A stretch of DNA of 64,000 nt from Rhodoblastus sp963704565 (GCA_963704565.1 OY969917.1:2046001-2110000); one strand, 5' to 3'. Positions 33,093 to 43,025 are shown, counted from the stretch's first letter. Program-made: numbers and translations. Notes: generated from the letters alone by a model not told the origin.

Positions 33093-34906
33093 GCCGCCGC
33101 CGGCAGGAAGACGACGAAGCGGGCGCCGAGCGTCCTGCCCGCATCGTCCACGCGGTTTTCGGCGTGGATCGTTCCGCCGTGCGCCTCGACGATCTGGCGT
33201 GAAATCGACAGGCCGAGGCCGGAATTCTGACCGAAGCTCTGGTTGGGGCGGTCGGTGTAAAAGCGTTCGAAAATCCGCTCCAGCGCGTGGGCGGGAACGC
33301 CCGGCCCGTCGTCGTCCACCACGATTTCGAAGCCGGCGCGCTCGCGGGCGCGGCGCAAGACGACGCGGACTTCGCCGCCGGGTTCGGAAAAGGTGCGGGC
33401 GTTGTCGATCAGATTGTTCAGAACCTGCCCCAGGCGCGAATCGTGGCCGAGCACCAGCCAGGGCCGCTGCGCCCCGCCCGGCGGATCCGATTCGACGGCG
33501 ATCCGCGCCTTGACCTGGTCGCCGCGCTCGACCTGATTGGCGACCTCGACCAGCCCGCAGGCCAGTTGGGCGATATCGATCGGGTCGCGGTCGCCGCGCG
33601 CCAGTTCGGCGTCGAGCCGGGAAGCGTCGGAAATGTCGGAAATCAGCCGGTCGAGCCGGCGCACGTCGTGATGGATCACTTGGAGCAGCCGTGCGCGCGA
33701 CTCGTCGGTGCGGGCGATCGGCAGGGTCTCGACCGCGCTGCGCAAGGAGGTCAGTGGATTTTTCAGCTCATGGGCGACATCGGCGGCGAAGCGCTCGATC
33801 GCCTCCATCCGGTTGAACAAGGCGCGGGTCATGTCGCGCAAAGCCCCGGACAAATGGCCGATCTCGTCGTTGCGGCCGGTGAAATCGGGAATTTCCTGAC
33901 GCGACTTGACGCCGCGCCGCACCCGGTCGGCGGCCTCGGCGAGCCGGCGGATCGGCTCGGCGATGGTCCCGGCCAGCGCCGCCGAGAGCAGGAACATCAC
34001 CGCCGCCGACACCAGGAAGATGCGAACCATGGCGCGCCGCTCGGAGGCGATGGCGTCGTCGATCTCGCCGCCCCTGGTCGAGAGCAGCAAGGCGCCGCGC
34101 ACGGTGCGGAAGCGCTGGATCGGCTCGGCGACCGTCACCACCGTCTCCCCAAGGCCATTGACCCGCACCAGGGATTTCTCCTGGCCGTCGAGCGCGGCGG
34201 CGACTTCGGGATAGAGGCGGCCGTTGGCGACGCCGATATCCTTGTACAGCGGCAGGCGCTCGGTGTTGAACCTGCCGTGGAAGAAATTGCGCAGGCCTTC
34301 GAGCCAGCGCGGCGCCTCCTCCTGCCCCGGCGGCGGCAATTCGTTGCGCAGAATGTTCGAACGCGCGGCGACCGAGCGCGAATTGAGCAGCAGATAGCCG
34401 TCGCGGTCGTAAATGCGCGCGGCCGTCTTGGTCGGCGAGACCAGACGGCGCAGGAGCGGCCCGACGCGATCCGGATTGATCGAGAACTCCAGCCCCGACT
34501 CCGATTCCTGTTCGAGCCCATAGCTCTGGCCGGGGGCGAGTTTGAGCAGTTTTTCCGGGTCGATGGTGATGGCGTCGGCTTCCACCGTGGCCGAGGAGGC
34601 GATGGCCGCCGAAATGATCTGGGCCTGGGTGGCGAGACTCTGGATGCGGGCGTCGATCAGGCCCTGGCGGAACTGGTTGAGATAGAGAAAGCCGACCAGA
34701 AGCGCGAACAGGCCGCCAAGATTGAGAAAGACGATGCGCCGGGTCAGCGAGGATGAAAAGCGCGAAACGAAGCGCCGCACGAAGGCGCGCAGCGCGACCA
34801 GGCGACGCATGGCGCTGGCCCGCGACGGCCAAAGGACGCCCGCCGCCGCCGATCGCTCCGGTTTGCCGCCCTGACCCGCCGCCTTCGCGCCCACGCGCTC
34901 GTCCAA
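33089..34906 (-). CDS. chvG: Sensor histidine kinase ChvG (ExoS)
   Basis: A 605-residue two-membrane-span kinase. Segments at about residues 62-80 (FLNLGGLFALLVGFLYL) and 290-310 (IFLVSAAVMFLLSAALAGTI) flank a periplasmic domain, followed by HAMP, HisKA (ADVAHELKNPLTSLRSA) and HATPase (NLIDNARTFSEPGG; DDDGPGVPAHALERIFERF; GLGLSISRQIVEAHGG). In rhizobia it responds to acid and host signals under control of periplasmic ExoR, and governs exopolysaccharide and motility. The first 30 residues are an unconserved extension and a later start is possible. It lies 23 bases downstream of chvI. Confidence 0.93.
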   Translation of the reverse strand: MDERVGAKAAGQGGKPERSAAAGVLWPSRASAMRRLVALRAFVRRFVSRFSSSLTRRIVFLNLGGLFALLVGFLYLNQFRQGLIDARIQSLATQAQIISAAIASSATVEADAITIDPEKLLKLAPGQSYGLEQESESGLEFSINPDRVGPLLRRLVSPTKTAARIYDRDGYLLLNSRSVAARSNILRNELPPPGQEEAPRWLEGLRNFFHGRFNTERLPLYKDIGVANGRLYPEVAAALDGQEKSLVRVNGLGETVVTVAEPIQRFRTVRGALLLSTRGGEIDDAIASERRAMVRIFLVSAAVMFLLSAALAGTIAEPIRRLAEAADRVRRGVKSRQEIPDFTGRNDEIGHLSGALRDMTRALFNRMEAIERFAADVAHELKNPLTSLRSAVETLPIARTDESRARLLQVIHHDVRRLDRLISDISDASRLDAELARGDRDPIDIAQLACGLVEVANQVERGDQVKARIAVESDPPGGAQRPWLVLGHDSRLGQVLNNLIDNARTFSEPGGEVRVVLRRARERAGFEIVVDDDGPGVPAHALERIFERFYTDRPNQSFGQNSGLGLSISRQIVEAHGGTIHAENRVDDAGRTLGARFVVFLPAAA

Positions 34907-34929
34907 AATCGCCCCCCCTGGCGGATCGC

Positions 34930-35625
34930 TTATTCCTTGAAGCGATAGCCGACGCCGTAAAGCGTCTCGATCATCTCGAAATCGTCGTCAACCATTTTGA
35001 ACTTCTTGCGCAGCCTTTTGATGTGGCTGTCGATGGTGCGGTCGTCCACATAGACCTGATCGTCATAGGCCGCATCCATCAGGGCGTTGCGGCTCTTGAC
35101 CACGCCGGGCCGGGTCGCCAGGGCCTGAAGAATGAGGAATTCGGTGACGGTCAGCACCACCGGCTCGCCCTTCCAGGTGCAGGCGTGGCGCTCGGGGTCC
35201 ATCTTGAGCTGGCCGCGCTCCAGAATCTTGGCCTCGGTCTCCTTCTGCGCCGAGGCGTCCTTGGGGTTGGAGCGGCGCAGGATCGCCTTGACCCGCTCGA
35301 CCAGCAGGCGCTGGGAGAAGGGTTTGCGGATGAAATCGTCGGCGCCCATTTTCAGGCCGAACAATTCGTCGATCTCCTCGTCCTTGGAGGTGAGGAAGAT
35401 CACCGGCAGGTCGGATTTCTGGCGCAGGCGGCGCAAAAGCTCCATGCCGTCCATGCGCGGCATCTTGATGTCGAAAATCGCCATGTCCGGCGGATTGTTG
35501 CGCAGGCCTTCAAGCGCCGCCATGCCGTCATTATAGGTCTGGACGCGATAGCCCTCCCCTTCCAGGGCGATGGAAACCGAAGTCAGGATATTGCGATCGT
35601 CATCCACAAGCGCGATGGTCGGCAT
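34930..35625 (-). CDS. chvI: Response regulator ChvI
   Basis: OmpR-family regulator of 231 residues. The receiver domain contains VDDDRNIL, the phosphoacceptor in IFDIKMPRMDGMELL (Asp52) and FIRKPFSQ; a winged-helix DNA-binding domain ends ETLYGVGYRFKE. The sequence is almost identical in outline to rhizobial ChvI. The ATG 35625 has an AGAGG ribosome site; a GTG six bases earlier is less likely. It is the first gene of the chvI-chvG-hprK-EIIA-ptsH unit. Confidence 0.95.
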   Translation of the reverse strand: MPTIALVDDDRNILTSVSIALEGEGYRVQTYNDGMAALEGLRNNPPDMAIFDIKMPRMDGMELLRRLRQKSDLPVIFLTSKDEEIDELFGLKMGADDFIRKPFSQRLLVERVKAILRRSNPKDASAQKETEAKILERGQLKMDPERHACTWKGEPVVLTVTEFLILQALATRPGVVKSRNALMDAAYDDQVYVDDRTIDSHIKRLRKKFKMVDDDFEMIETLYGVGYRFKE

Positions 35626-35729
35626 GGTCACCTCTTTTTTCTGGCGAGGCGGCGAGCCAAACCGCCCTTCGCCCGCTATATATATAGGGGCCGCTTGCTG
35701 AAATTCACGCCGTTTTGAATGAACCGACC

Positions 35730-36518
35730 ATGAATGACCCGGACGACGCCCCCCAAGGCCCCTTCACGCCCCCCTTCACGCCCCCTTTCGCGCCCTTGCC
35801 GCAAAACACCTTCGACGGGCTCGAACTCGCCAAAAAACTGCTGCGGTCGATCCCCTCCGCCGCGCTCGCCACCTTGACGCGGGAAACATCCTTTCCCTTC
35901 GCGACCCTGACCAGCGTGGCGACCGACGACGACGGCGCGCCGATCCTGTTGCTGTCGGACCTTGCCCATCATACCAGAAATCTGCGCGCCGACCCACGCG
36001 GCTCGCTGCTGCTTTCGCAAGGCGGCAAGGGCGACCCGCTCGCCCATCCGCGCCTGACGATCGTCGGCCGCCTCGCGCCGGCCGCCGACGCGCGGGCGAA
36101 GGCGCGCTTCCTGCGCCGCCATCCCAAATCGGCGCTTTACGCCGGCTTCGCCGATTTTTCCTTCTGGCGGCTGGAGCCGGAGGCCGCCCATCTCAATGGC
36201 GGTTTTGCGCGCGCCGCCGATTACCCGGGCGCCGACCTGCTGACCCGCGTCGACGACGCCAAAAAACTGCTGGCGGAGGAAGAAGCGCTGCTGGACGAGA
36301 TCAACGCCTTGCCGCGCGCGGCGCGCGGCGCGCTGGCGCGGGCCGCCGGCGAGGACTCTTCGCTGAACTGGCGGGCCACCGGCCTCGACCCGGACGGCCT
36401 CGACCTCGCCGCGCCGCAGATGACCGCGCGGCTGGTTTTTGGCCGGCGCGCGGAGCATCCCGCCGCCTGGCGCGAGGCGCTGGAGGAGGCGCGACGAAAC
36501 GTCCCGGCGCCGGGCTGA
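35730..36518 (+). CDS. HugZ-like pyridoxamine-phosphate-oxidase-fold protein
   Basis: A 262-residue protein. The FMN-binding split-barrel domain (LLRSIPSAALATLTRETSFPF to FSFWRLEPEAAHLNGGFARA) occupies residues 40-170, and a DUF2470-like C-terminal domain with a coiled stretch follows. HugZ relatives bind or degrade haem; others reduce flavins. A proline-rich N-terminus (PFTPPFTPPFAP) reflects a short tandem DNA repeat at 35758-35795. It lies between chvI and pckA. Confidence 0.75.
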   Translation: MNDPDDAPQGPFTPPFTPPFAPLPQNTFDGLELAKKLLRSIPSAALATLTRETSFPFATLTSVATDDDGAPILLLSDLAHHTRNLRADPRGSLLLSQGGKGDPLAHPRLTIVGRLAPAADARAKARFLRRHPKSALYAGFADFSFWRLEPEAAHLNGGFARAADYPGADLLTRVDDAKKLLAEEEALLDEINALPRAARGALARAAGEDSSLNWRATGLDPDGLDLAAPQMTARLVFGRRAEHPAAWREALEEARRNVPAPG

Positions 36519-36640
36519 ACAATAAAGCGGCTTGAAGACGGCCGCAGGCGCCTTATTAGTCTCTTGCCGCACGCGAAAAGAGCGTCGATCATAAAATATC
36601 GTCGCGCGGCGGCGTCGATCGCGCGAAAGGGAGTGGAGTT

Positions 36641-38254
36641 ATGACGAAATTAGGCGTTTTCAATCCGGAGTTCCAAGTCGAGTCCTTCGGCTTCAGAAAT
36701 CTCGGAAATGTCTATTACAATTTGTCGGCGCCCGCGCTTTACGAGGAATCCCTGCGTCGTCACGAGGCCGCGCTCGCCGCCGGCGGCGCCCTGGTCGCCG
36801 AAACCGGCGCCCATACCGGGCGCTCGGCCAAGGACAAGTTCATCGTGCGCGACGAAACCACCGAAGACAATGTCTGGTGGGACAATAACGGCGCGATCGA
36901 CCCCGCCCATTTCGACGCCTTGCTCGCCGACTTCCTGGCCCATGCCGAAGGCAAGGATCTGTTCGTGCAGGATCTTTACGGCGGTGCCGACCCGGCCCAT
37001 CGCGTCACGGCGCGCGTCGTGACCGAATATGCCTGGCATTCCCTGTTCATCCGCAACCTGCTGATCCGTCCGAAGGTCGACGAGGTTCTGACCAATATCG
37101 CCGACCTGACCATCGTCGATCTGCCGTCCTTCCGCGCCGATCCCAAGCGCCACGGCTGCCGCACCGAGACGGTCATCGCGGTGAATTTCGCCAAAAAGAT
37201 CGTGCTGATCGGCGGCACCTCCTATGCCGGCGAAATCAAGAAATCCGTCTTCACTTATCTCAATTACGTCCTGCCGACCGAAGGCGTCATGCCGATGCAT
37301 TGCTCGGCCAATGTCGGCGACGGCCACGATTCGGCGATCTTCTTCGGCCTGTCCGGCACGGGGAAAACCACGCTTTCCGCCGATTCGTCGCGCACGCTGA
37401 TCGGCGACGACGAGCATGGCTGGTCGAAGGAAGGCGTGTTCAATTTCGAGGGCGGCTGCTACGCCAAGGCGATCAAGCTTTCGCCCGAGGCCGAGCCAGA
37501 AATTTTCGCCACCACGGGGCGTTTCGGCACGGTGATGGAAAATGTCGTGCTCGATCCCGAGACCCGCGTTCCCGATTTCGACGACGGCAGCAAGACCGAG
37601 AACACCCGCGTCGCCTATCCGCTCGACTTCATTCCCAACGCCTCGGCCACCGGCCGCGCCGGCCATCCGGAAAACATCGTCCTGCTCACCTGCGACGCTT
37701 TCGGCGTTTTGCCGCCGATCGCCAAGCTCGACGCCTCGCAGGCCATGTATCATTTCCTTTCCGGTTATACCGCCAAGGTCGCCGGCACGGAAAAGGGCGT
37801 GACCGAGCCTTCCGCCACCTTCTCCACCTGTTTCGGCGCGCCCTTCATGCCGCGCCATCCGTCGGAATATGGCAATCTGCTGCGCCATCTAATCGACGAG
37901 CATCATGTCGATTGCTGGCTGGTGAACACCGGCTGGACCGGCGGCAAATATGGCGTCGGCCGGCGCATGCCGATTCGCGTCACCCGCCGCCTGCTCGCCG
38001 CGGCGCTCGACGGCTCGCTGAACAAGGCCGAATTCCGCACCGACCCCTATTTCGGCCTCGCCGTGCCGACCGCCGCGCCGGGCGTCGAGCCGCATATCCT
38101 CGAACCGGTCAAGACCTGGGCTTCGCCGACGGAATTCGCCGAGACCGCGCAAAAGCTGGTGAAATTGTTCCGCGACAATTTCGTCACCTTCGAGCCCCAT
38201 GTGGACGCCAAGGTGCGCGACGCCGCCCCGGCGATGCAGGTCGCCGCCGAATGA
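36641..38254 (+). CDS. pckA: Phosphoenolpyruvate carboxykinase (ATP)
   Basis: Gluconeogenic enzyme of 537 residues converting oxaloacetate and ATP to phosphoenolpyruvate. The PEPCK-specific region MHCSANVG, the kinase-1 P-loop FFGLSGTGKTTLSAD (about residues 231-245) and the metal motif LIGDDEHGWS are intact. The ribosome site is GGAGTGGAG. Its position next to chvI is conserved in rhizobia, where pckA expression is linked to carbon source and ChvI. A strong terminator follows. Confidence 0.97.
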   Translation: MTKLGVFNPEFQVESFGFRNLGNVYYNLSAPALYEESLRRHEAALAAGGALVAETGAHTGRSAKDKFIVRDETTEDNVWWDNNGAIDPAHFDALLADFLAHAEGKDLFVQDLYGGADPAHRVTARVVTEYAWHSLFIRNLLIRPKVDEVLTNIADLTIVDLPSFRADPKRHGCRTETVIAVNFAKKIVLIGGTSYAGEIKKSVFTYLNYVLPTEGVMPMHCSANVGDGHDSAIFFGLSGTGKTTLSADSSRTLIGDDEHGWSKEGVFNFEGGCYAKAIKLSPEAEPEIFATTGRFGTVMENVVLDPETRVPDFDDGSKTENTRVAYPLDFIPNASATGRAGHPENIVLLTCDAFGVLPPIAKLDASQAMYHFLSGYTAKVAGTEKGVTEPSATFSTCFGAPFMPRHPSEYGNLLRHLIDEHHVDCWLVNTGWTGGKYGVGRRMPIRVTRRLLAAALDGSLNKAEFRTDPYFGLAVPTAAPGVEPHILEPVKTWASPTEFAETAQKLVKLFRDNFVTFEPHVDAKVRDAAPAMQVAAE

Positions 38255-38274
38255 TTTTCCTGAGCGCTCGATCC

Positions 38275-38303
38275 AACCCCGCCGGCCCGCCGGCGGGGTT
38301 TTG
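38275..38303 (+). terminator. Rho-independent terminator of pckA
   Basis: Perfect 12-bp stem AACCCCGCCGGC (38275-38286) and GCCGGCGGGGTT (38289-38300), followed by TT, G, TT and a further T-run at 38308-38310. It lies 21 bases after the pckA stop. Confidence 0.88.
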
Positions 38304-38478
38304 TTGCTTTCTTCGATCCAAAATTAAGCTTTCGTTCAGCTCCATGGGCTTAGGTTAACGCGGCTTAATAATGAGAAGCATAAAAGGCCGTTTTCGGTCT
38401 TATTGGCGCCACGATGGGATCGGAAGTCACAAGCGTTGCTGTCGCAACGACTGTCGAATTGTGAATGTGAGAGAGAAA

Positions 38479-38763
38479 ATGCGTATCGGCTCCTCGAAGG
38501 ACCTGAAAAACAAGACCTTGAATTCGCTCGGCCAGATCAGCGCCGCCTCGGACTGGCGCGGCGCGGGCGAGTTGGCGGACGCGGACGCCCCCCAACTCAA
38601 AGCCCTTCATCAGCTCATGCTGGCGGCCGAGGATTATGACGCCGACGCGCTGCTCGACGTGAATTACACCGAGGAAATTCTGCCGCGCGCCGAATATCCC
38701 GGCGCGGCGCCGTTGAAGCGGGTCTGCGCCACCGCCGTCGCGGTCAAGCTGAAATCCGCCTGA
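38479..38763 (+). CDS. Small conserved-looking protein, unknown function
   Basis: A 94-residue acidic protein with no signal peptide or membrane segment. The block LGQISAASDWRGAGELADAD followed by LKALHQLMLAAEDYDADALLDVNY faintly recalls YbjQ/UPF0145 proteins (an N-terminal LGxI strand and a helix ending in GADAVIGV), but I would not name it. The ATG at 38479 follows GAGAGAGAA. It is bounded by the pckA terminator and its own terminator, so it is a separate unit. Confidence 0.75.
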   Translation: MRIGSSKDLKNKTLNSLGQISAASDWRGAGELADADAPQLKALHQLMLAAEDYDADALLDVNYTEEILPRAEYPGAAPLKRVCATAVAVKLKSA

Positions 38764-38788
38764 ACCGTTAAAAAGTTCGGGAAGAAAG

Positions 38789-38811
38789 CGCCGCCGCGAG
38801 GCGGCGTTTTT
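38789..38811 (+). terminator. Terminator of the small protein gene, probably bidirectional
   Basis: CGCCGCC at 38789-38795 and GGCGGCG at 38800-38806 with a GCGA tetraloop, followed by TTTTT (38807-38811). In the opposite direction the stem is followed by CTTTCTTCC, so it may also end the convergent phaC transcript, whose stop lies at 38821. Confidence 0.85.
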
Positions 38812-38820
38812 CGTTTCGGT

Positions 38821-40521
38821 TCAGCGTTCCAGGACATAAGTTCCGGGCGCGTCGGCGAGCGCCGCGCCCATGGCCGGCGGCGGCCCGAAAGCGCCGGAAA
38901 GGCCGTCGAGCCAGTCGGCATAGGCCGGCCACCACGAGCCGTCATGAACCTCGGCCTTGGTCAGATAATCCGCCGGGGGCGGCGCGTTGGCGCCCATTCC
39001 GATATGGAGCAGGCGATAAGAGCGATGTCGATGGCCGGGCTCGCTGACAATGCCACCATTATGGCCGCCGGAGGCCAGCAGGAAGCTGATGTCGCGCGAC
39101 ACGAAACGGTGGATCTTATAGACCGACCGCCAGGGCGCGACATGGTCGTTCTCGGTCCCGACCGCGAAGACCGGCGCGTCGATCGCGCCGAGATCGACTT
39201 TCGCGCCGCCGGCCTCGAAACGGCCCTCGGCGAGATCGTTGTGGAGGAACAGCGCGCGCAAATAGGTCGAGTGCATGCGGAAGGGCATGCGGGTTGCGTC
39301 GGCGTTCCAGGCCATGAGGTCGTTGCCGGTGGACTTTTCACCCAGCAGATAGCTCTTGACCATGCGCGACCAGATCAGGTCGCGCGCATGCAGCATCGAA
39401 AAGGCGCCGGCCATCTGGCTGGCGTCGAGATAGCCCTGCCGGGCCATGAGGCCGTCGAGTTCGTCGAGCTGGGTCTCGTCGATGAAGATTTTCAGTTCGC
39501 CCGGCTCGGTGAAATCGGTTTGCGCCGCCAGAAAGCATAAGCTCGCAAGCCTTCGGTCGCCGTCGCGCGCCATGGCGGCGGCGGCGATCGACAGCAAGGT
39601 TCCGCCCAGACAATAGCCGAGGGCGTGGACCTTTTTCGCGCCGGTGATCGCCGAGACCGCGTCGAGCGCCGCCATGACGCCGAGGCGGCGATAGTCGTCG
39701 AAGCTCGTTTCGGCGAGCTCCGGCCCCGGATTGCGCCAGGAAATGCAAAAAACGGTGAAGCCGCGCTCGACCAGAAAGCGGATGAAGGAATTATGCGGCG
39801 ACAGGTCGAGAATGTAATATTTCATGATCCAGGCCGAGACGATCAGCAGCGGCTCCGGGCGCGTTTGCGGCGCGCGCGGCGCATATTGGATCAGTTCCAT
39901 CAATTCGTTGCGCAGCACGACCTTGCCCGGCGTCACCGCCACGTCGCGCCCGACCACATATTCGTCGGACGACTGCGCCGCCTTGGGATCGAGCGCGCCG
40001 CGCACGTCCTCCAGCCAGTTCTCGTAACCGTGCAGGAAATTCGCCCCGCCCTCTTTCAGGGCGGCGTGCAAAACCTCCGGGTTGGTCCAGGGCAGATTCG
40101 ATGGCGAGAAGGCGTCGAGCCATTGCCGCGCGGCGAAAGCCGCGAGTTTGGCGTGGTGTTCGGAAGCGCCCGGCGTATGAAGGATGGCCTTGTTGAGCCA
40201 TTCCTCGACCAGCAGAAAATTACTGGCGAAAAAATTGAACGGCGGCGCGCCCCAGACCGGATCGGAGAAACGATGGTCGCCCTTCTCGGGACTGGGCTTG
40301 CCGCCGGCCTCGATCACGCGCAGGCTCTGGCGCAGGGCGTCTTCCGCCGTCTCGGCCAGATATCCGGGCGCGGTCGCAGCATGGCTGACGACATCGGCGA
40401 CGGCGGGCGTCAGCGCCGCCGGCGCCAAGGGACCGGCGGCCAGTTCGGTGGGCCAGGCGTCCATTTCGCGAGCGGCGCCCGCCGCTTGTTTCGAGGGTTC
40501 GTCGATCTTGTTCCCTGTCAT
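38821..40521 (-). CDS. phaC: Poly(3-hydroxyalkanoate) synthase, class I
   Basis: PHA polymerase of 566 residues. The lipase-like box with nucleophile cysteine reads HALGYCLGGTLLS near residue 320, the catalytic aspartate is in GTENDHVAPW, and the histidine in ASGGHNGGIVSEPG. The length fits class I (PhaC without PhaE or PhaR). It polymerises (R)-3-hydroxyacyl-CoA into storage granules. phaA, phaB and phasin genes are not in the window. It is divergent from the polysaccharide co-polymerase gene. Confidence 0.95.
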   Translation of the reverse strand: MTGNKIDEPSKQAAGAAREMDAWPTELAAGPLAPAALTPAVADVVSHAATAPGYLAETAEDALRQSLRVIEAGGKPSPEKGDHRFSDPVWGAPPFNFFASNFLLVEEWLNKAILHTPGASEHHAKLAAFAARQWLDAFSPSNLPWTNPEVLHAALKEGGANFLHGYENWLEDVRGALDPKAAQSSDEYVVGRDVAVTPGKVVLRNELMELIQYAPRAPQTRPEPLLIVSAWIMKYYILDLSPHNSFIRFLVERGFTVFCISWRNPGPELAETSFDDYRRLGVMAALDAVSAITGAKKVHALGYCLGGTLLSIAAAAMARDGDRRLASLCFLAAQTDFTEPGELKIFIDETQLDELDGLMARQGYLDASQMAGAFSMLHARDLIWSRMVKSYLLGEKSTGNDLMAWNADATRMPFRMHSTYLRALFLHNDLAEGRFEAGGAKVDLGAIDAPVFAVGTENDHVAPWRSVYKIHRFVSRDISFLLASGGHNGGIVSEPGHRHRSYRLLHIGMGANAPPPADYLTKAEVHDGSWWPAYADWLDGLSGAFGPPPAMGAALADAPGTYVLER

Positions 40522-40718
40522 GCGAAATCTCGGAAAGCGCGATGGCTCGGCGCGGCGGCCGCAGCTTGTGCAATAGAGCCACGTCCGCGCGACCAAAACA
40601 AGGCCGCGCGCCGCTCCGACAGATAAAAACCGCGCGATTGCAAGCTCTTGTTAACCATGATCGAAGAAGCTTGCCGGAACGCGACCCGGCGCGGCCCGCT
40701 TTCGTTTTCAGGATTGTC

Positions 40719-42929
40719 ATGACCTTTTCTCACGCAAAGGCTATGGGAGGGTCCGGCGCGCCCCCCGCGACGCCGGAAGCGATCGAGACCGGTCCGCCCG
40801 ACAGCGGCAATCCCTGGCGCGACGCCGCATTGATGCTTGGCGGCCGCGCCCGCCGCCATTTCAAGGCCGTGGTCGCCGCCGGGCTGATCTGCGGCGCGCT
40901 CGCCGGCATGGCCCGGCTGATCCTGCCGGCCAATTACAAGGCGAGTACGCAAATTTTGGTCGACCCGCAGGATTTCCGGTCCTTCGAGGCCGGCGGCGCC
41001 CCCGAGACGCTCGATTCCAACGCCGCCGTCAATTATGTCGAAAGCCAGATGGGGGTGATCGGCTCGGAGCGCGTGCTGCTGCGGGTGATTCGCCAGCTCG
41101 GCCTCGCCGGCGCGCCATCCGCCCAGCCCGACACAGAGGCGCCGAACGAAAGCCCCGAGGCGCGGCGGGCGCGCGAACTCGCCGAGAACCGCGCCCTGAT
41201 CGTGCTCCAGAAGGAGATCGCGATCACCCGCGCCGAACGCAGCTTCGTGGTCAATGTCACCGCCATGGGCAAAAGCCCCGAGCAGGCCTCGGAGCTGGCC
41301 AACGCCGTGGTCAAGGCCTATGGCGAGGTCAATGGCATCGACCGCCGGGCCTCCGCCCGCCGGCTTGCCGGCGATATCGAAACGCAGCTCGGCGCCCTGC
41401 GCCGCCAGCTCGCCGACACCGAAAGCAAATTGTTGAATTTCAGGACGGCGAACGATCTGGTCGGCGTCAACGACAAGGCGATCCTGGAGCGGCGGATCGC
41501 CGAAACCACCGACGTCCTTTCGGCGGCCGAAAATCGCGAGGCCCAGTCGCGCGGGCGGCTGAAAGAGCTCGAAGCCGCGCCAAAAGATGTCGGGGCCGTC
41601 GCCTCCTTCGGCCCCGATCCCGAATCGCGGCAATTGCAGCTCCTCATCGAGAGCCGCGCCAGCGCGCGCAATGAGCTCGAACAATTGCGGGCAACGCTCG
41701 GCGATCTGCACCCGGCGGTGGTCGCCGCCAAAACGCGCCTGAGCGAATTCGACCGCCGCATCGCCCAGTCGCTCGCCGGCCTGCGCCGCTCGACCAGGGC
41801 TCAAACCGCCGAAGCGCAAAACCAGATCGCGGCGCTGTCGAAACAGCTTGCCGATCTTTCCGCCCAAACCACCCGCGCCCGCGAATTCGAACCCCGCATC
41901 CAGGAAATGACGGCGGACATCGACGCCAAGCGCAAATCCGTCGCCACGCTCCAATCCCGCTTGCGCGAAGCCGAAGACCTGAGCCAGCGCGAGACTCCGA
42001 ATTTCCGCGTGGTTTCGCCCGCCCGCGCGCCCAACGCCAAGAATCGTTTGGTCAGCGCGACGCTGTGGACCGTCGCCGGCGGGTTGGTCGGCGCGGCGCT
42101 CGCTTTCGGCGCCTTGGCGCTGGCCGCCATTTTTGAGGCGCCCCGGCTGGACCCGACCGGAAACGACGAAAACAGCGGCAAAACGCGCGGCCCGGCGCCC
42201 AGGCCGATCCGGCCCGCCAAGCCGGTGGAATGCCTTGGCGACCTGCCCGACATCGCGCCCGCCGCCGGCGCGCGCGCCGACGCCGCGGCTTTTCTGCGCG
42301 AAGCCCGGACACGGCCGGGCTCGCCTTTCTCGGAAATGGCGCATGCTGTCTATCGCCGCCTGCGCGAGACGCGCGACGCGAGCGACGAGCGCCCGCTGGC
42401 GGCGCTGGTCGCATCGACCGCGCCGGGCGCCGGGGCCTCGACGCTCGCCGCCAATCTGGCGCGGGTCGCGGCGGCGGACGGCGCGCGCGTCCTGCTGATC
42501 GACGCCCATCCCGCCCGTCCGGCGCAGGATCGGGTTCTCAAGGCGGAGACGCCAAAAACCTTGATCAGGCTGGCGGGGCGCATCAGGCCGCTGGTTCGGC
42601 TGACGCCTTTTTCCCAATCGCTCAGCCTGATTCCGGCCTGGACGGACGAGGAGAGGATTTGCGCGGAAATCGCGCGGGAAAGCTTTTACAACCCGGTCGC
42701 GGGCGTGAATGGCCATTTCGATTTCGTCGTTTTCGACGGGCCGGACGCCGGCGACGCGGACAGCCTGCGGGCGCTGGCCGCAGCCGCCGATTGCGTCCTT
42801 CTGGTCGTCCCACGGGACGCGGCCGACGCGTCGCGCCTGCTGGCCCAAATCGGAGCGCCGGCAAAGGCATACGCCGGTTATGTGCGCGCCGCGCCGGCGA
42901 CATTGCAAAAACGGTCCCAGGCCGCCTGA
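40719..42929 (+). CDS. Wzc/GumC-like polysaccharide chain-length protein with degenerate kinase domain
   Basis: A 736-residue Wzz-type co-polymerase. The first membrane span is near residues 48-68 (FKAVVAAGLICGALAGMA), a periplasmic coiled-coil domain covers about 70-440, and the second span is near 450-475 (TLWTVAGGLVGAALAFGAL). The cytoplasmic tail has a BY-kinase-like fold: Walker A position STAPGAGASTLAANLA, Walker A' VLLIDAHPARPA and Walker B FDFVVFDGP. The invariant Walker A lysine is alanine and there is no C-terminal tyrosine cluster, so kinase activity is doubtful. The ribosome site AGGA precedes ATG 40719. It lies upstream of the flippase gene. Confidence 0.85.
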   Translation: MTFSHAKAMGGSGAPPATPEAIETGPPDSGNPWRDAALMLGGRARRHFKAVVAAGLICGALAGMARLILPANYKASTQILVDPQDFRSFEAGGAPETLDSNAAVNYVESQMGVIGSERVLLRVIRQLGLAGAPSAQPDTEAPNESPEARRARELAENRALIVLQKEIAITRAERSFVVNVTAMGKSPEQASELANAVVKAYGEVNGIDRRASARRLAGDIETQLGALRRQLADTESKLLNFRTANDLVGVNDKAILERRIAETTDVLSAAENREAQSRGRLKELEAAPKDVGAVASFGPDPESRQLQLLIESRASARNELEQLRATLGDLHPAVVAAKTRLSEFDRRIAQSLAGLRRSTRAQTAEAQNQIAALSKQLADLSAQTTRAREFEPRIQEMTADIDAKRKSVATLQSRLREAEDLSQRETPNFRVVSPARAPNAKNRLVSATLWTVAGGLVGAALAFGALALAAIFEAPRLDPTGNDENSGKTRGPAPRPIRPAKPVECLGDLPDIAPAAGARADAAAFLREARTRPGSPFSEMAHAVYRRLRETRDASDERPLAALVASTAPGAGASTLAANLARVAAADGARVLLIDAHPARPAQDRVLKAETPKTLIRLAGRIRPLVRLTPFSQSLSLIPAWTDEERICAEIARESFYNPVAGVNGHFDFVVFDGPDAGDADSLRALAAAADCVLLVVPRDAADASRLLAQIGAPAKAYAGYVRAAPATLQKRSQAA

Positions 42930-43025
42930 ATCCCGTTAACCGCCCGGCGCGAAAGTCGCGCGAAACCGGGCGTCCGGGCCTATAATGCGGTGTGGCCCCG
43001 CGACCGCGCCGGGGCGGGAGTTTTC

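Noticed and set aside
38355..38368. CtrA-like TTAA-N6-TTAA
   Set aside because: Spacing is six rather than seven bases.
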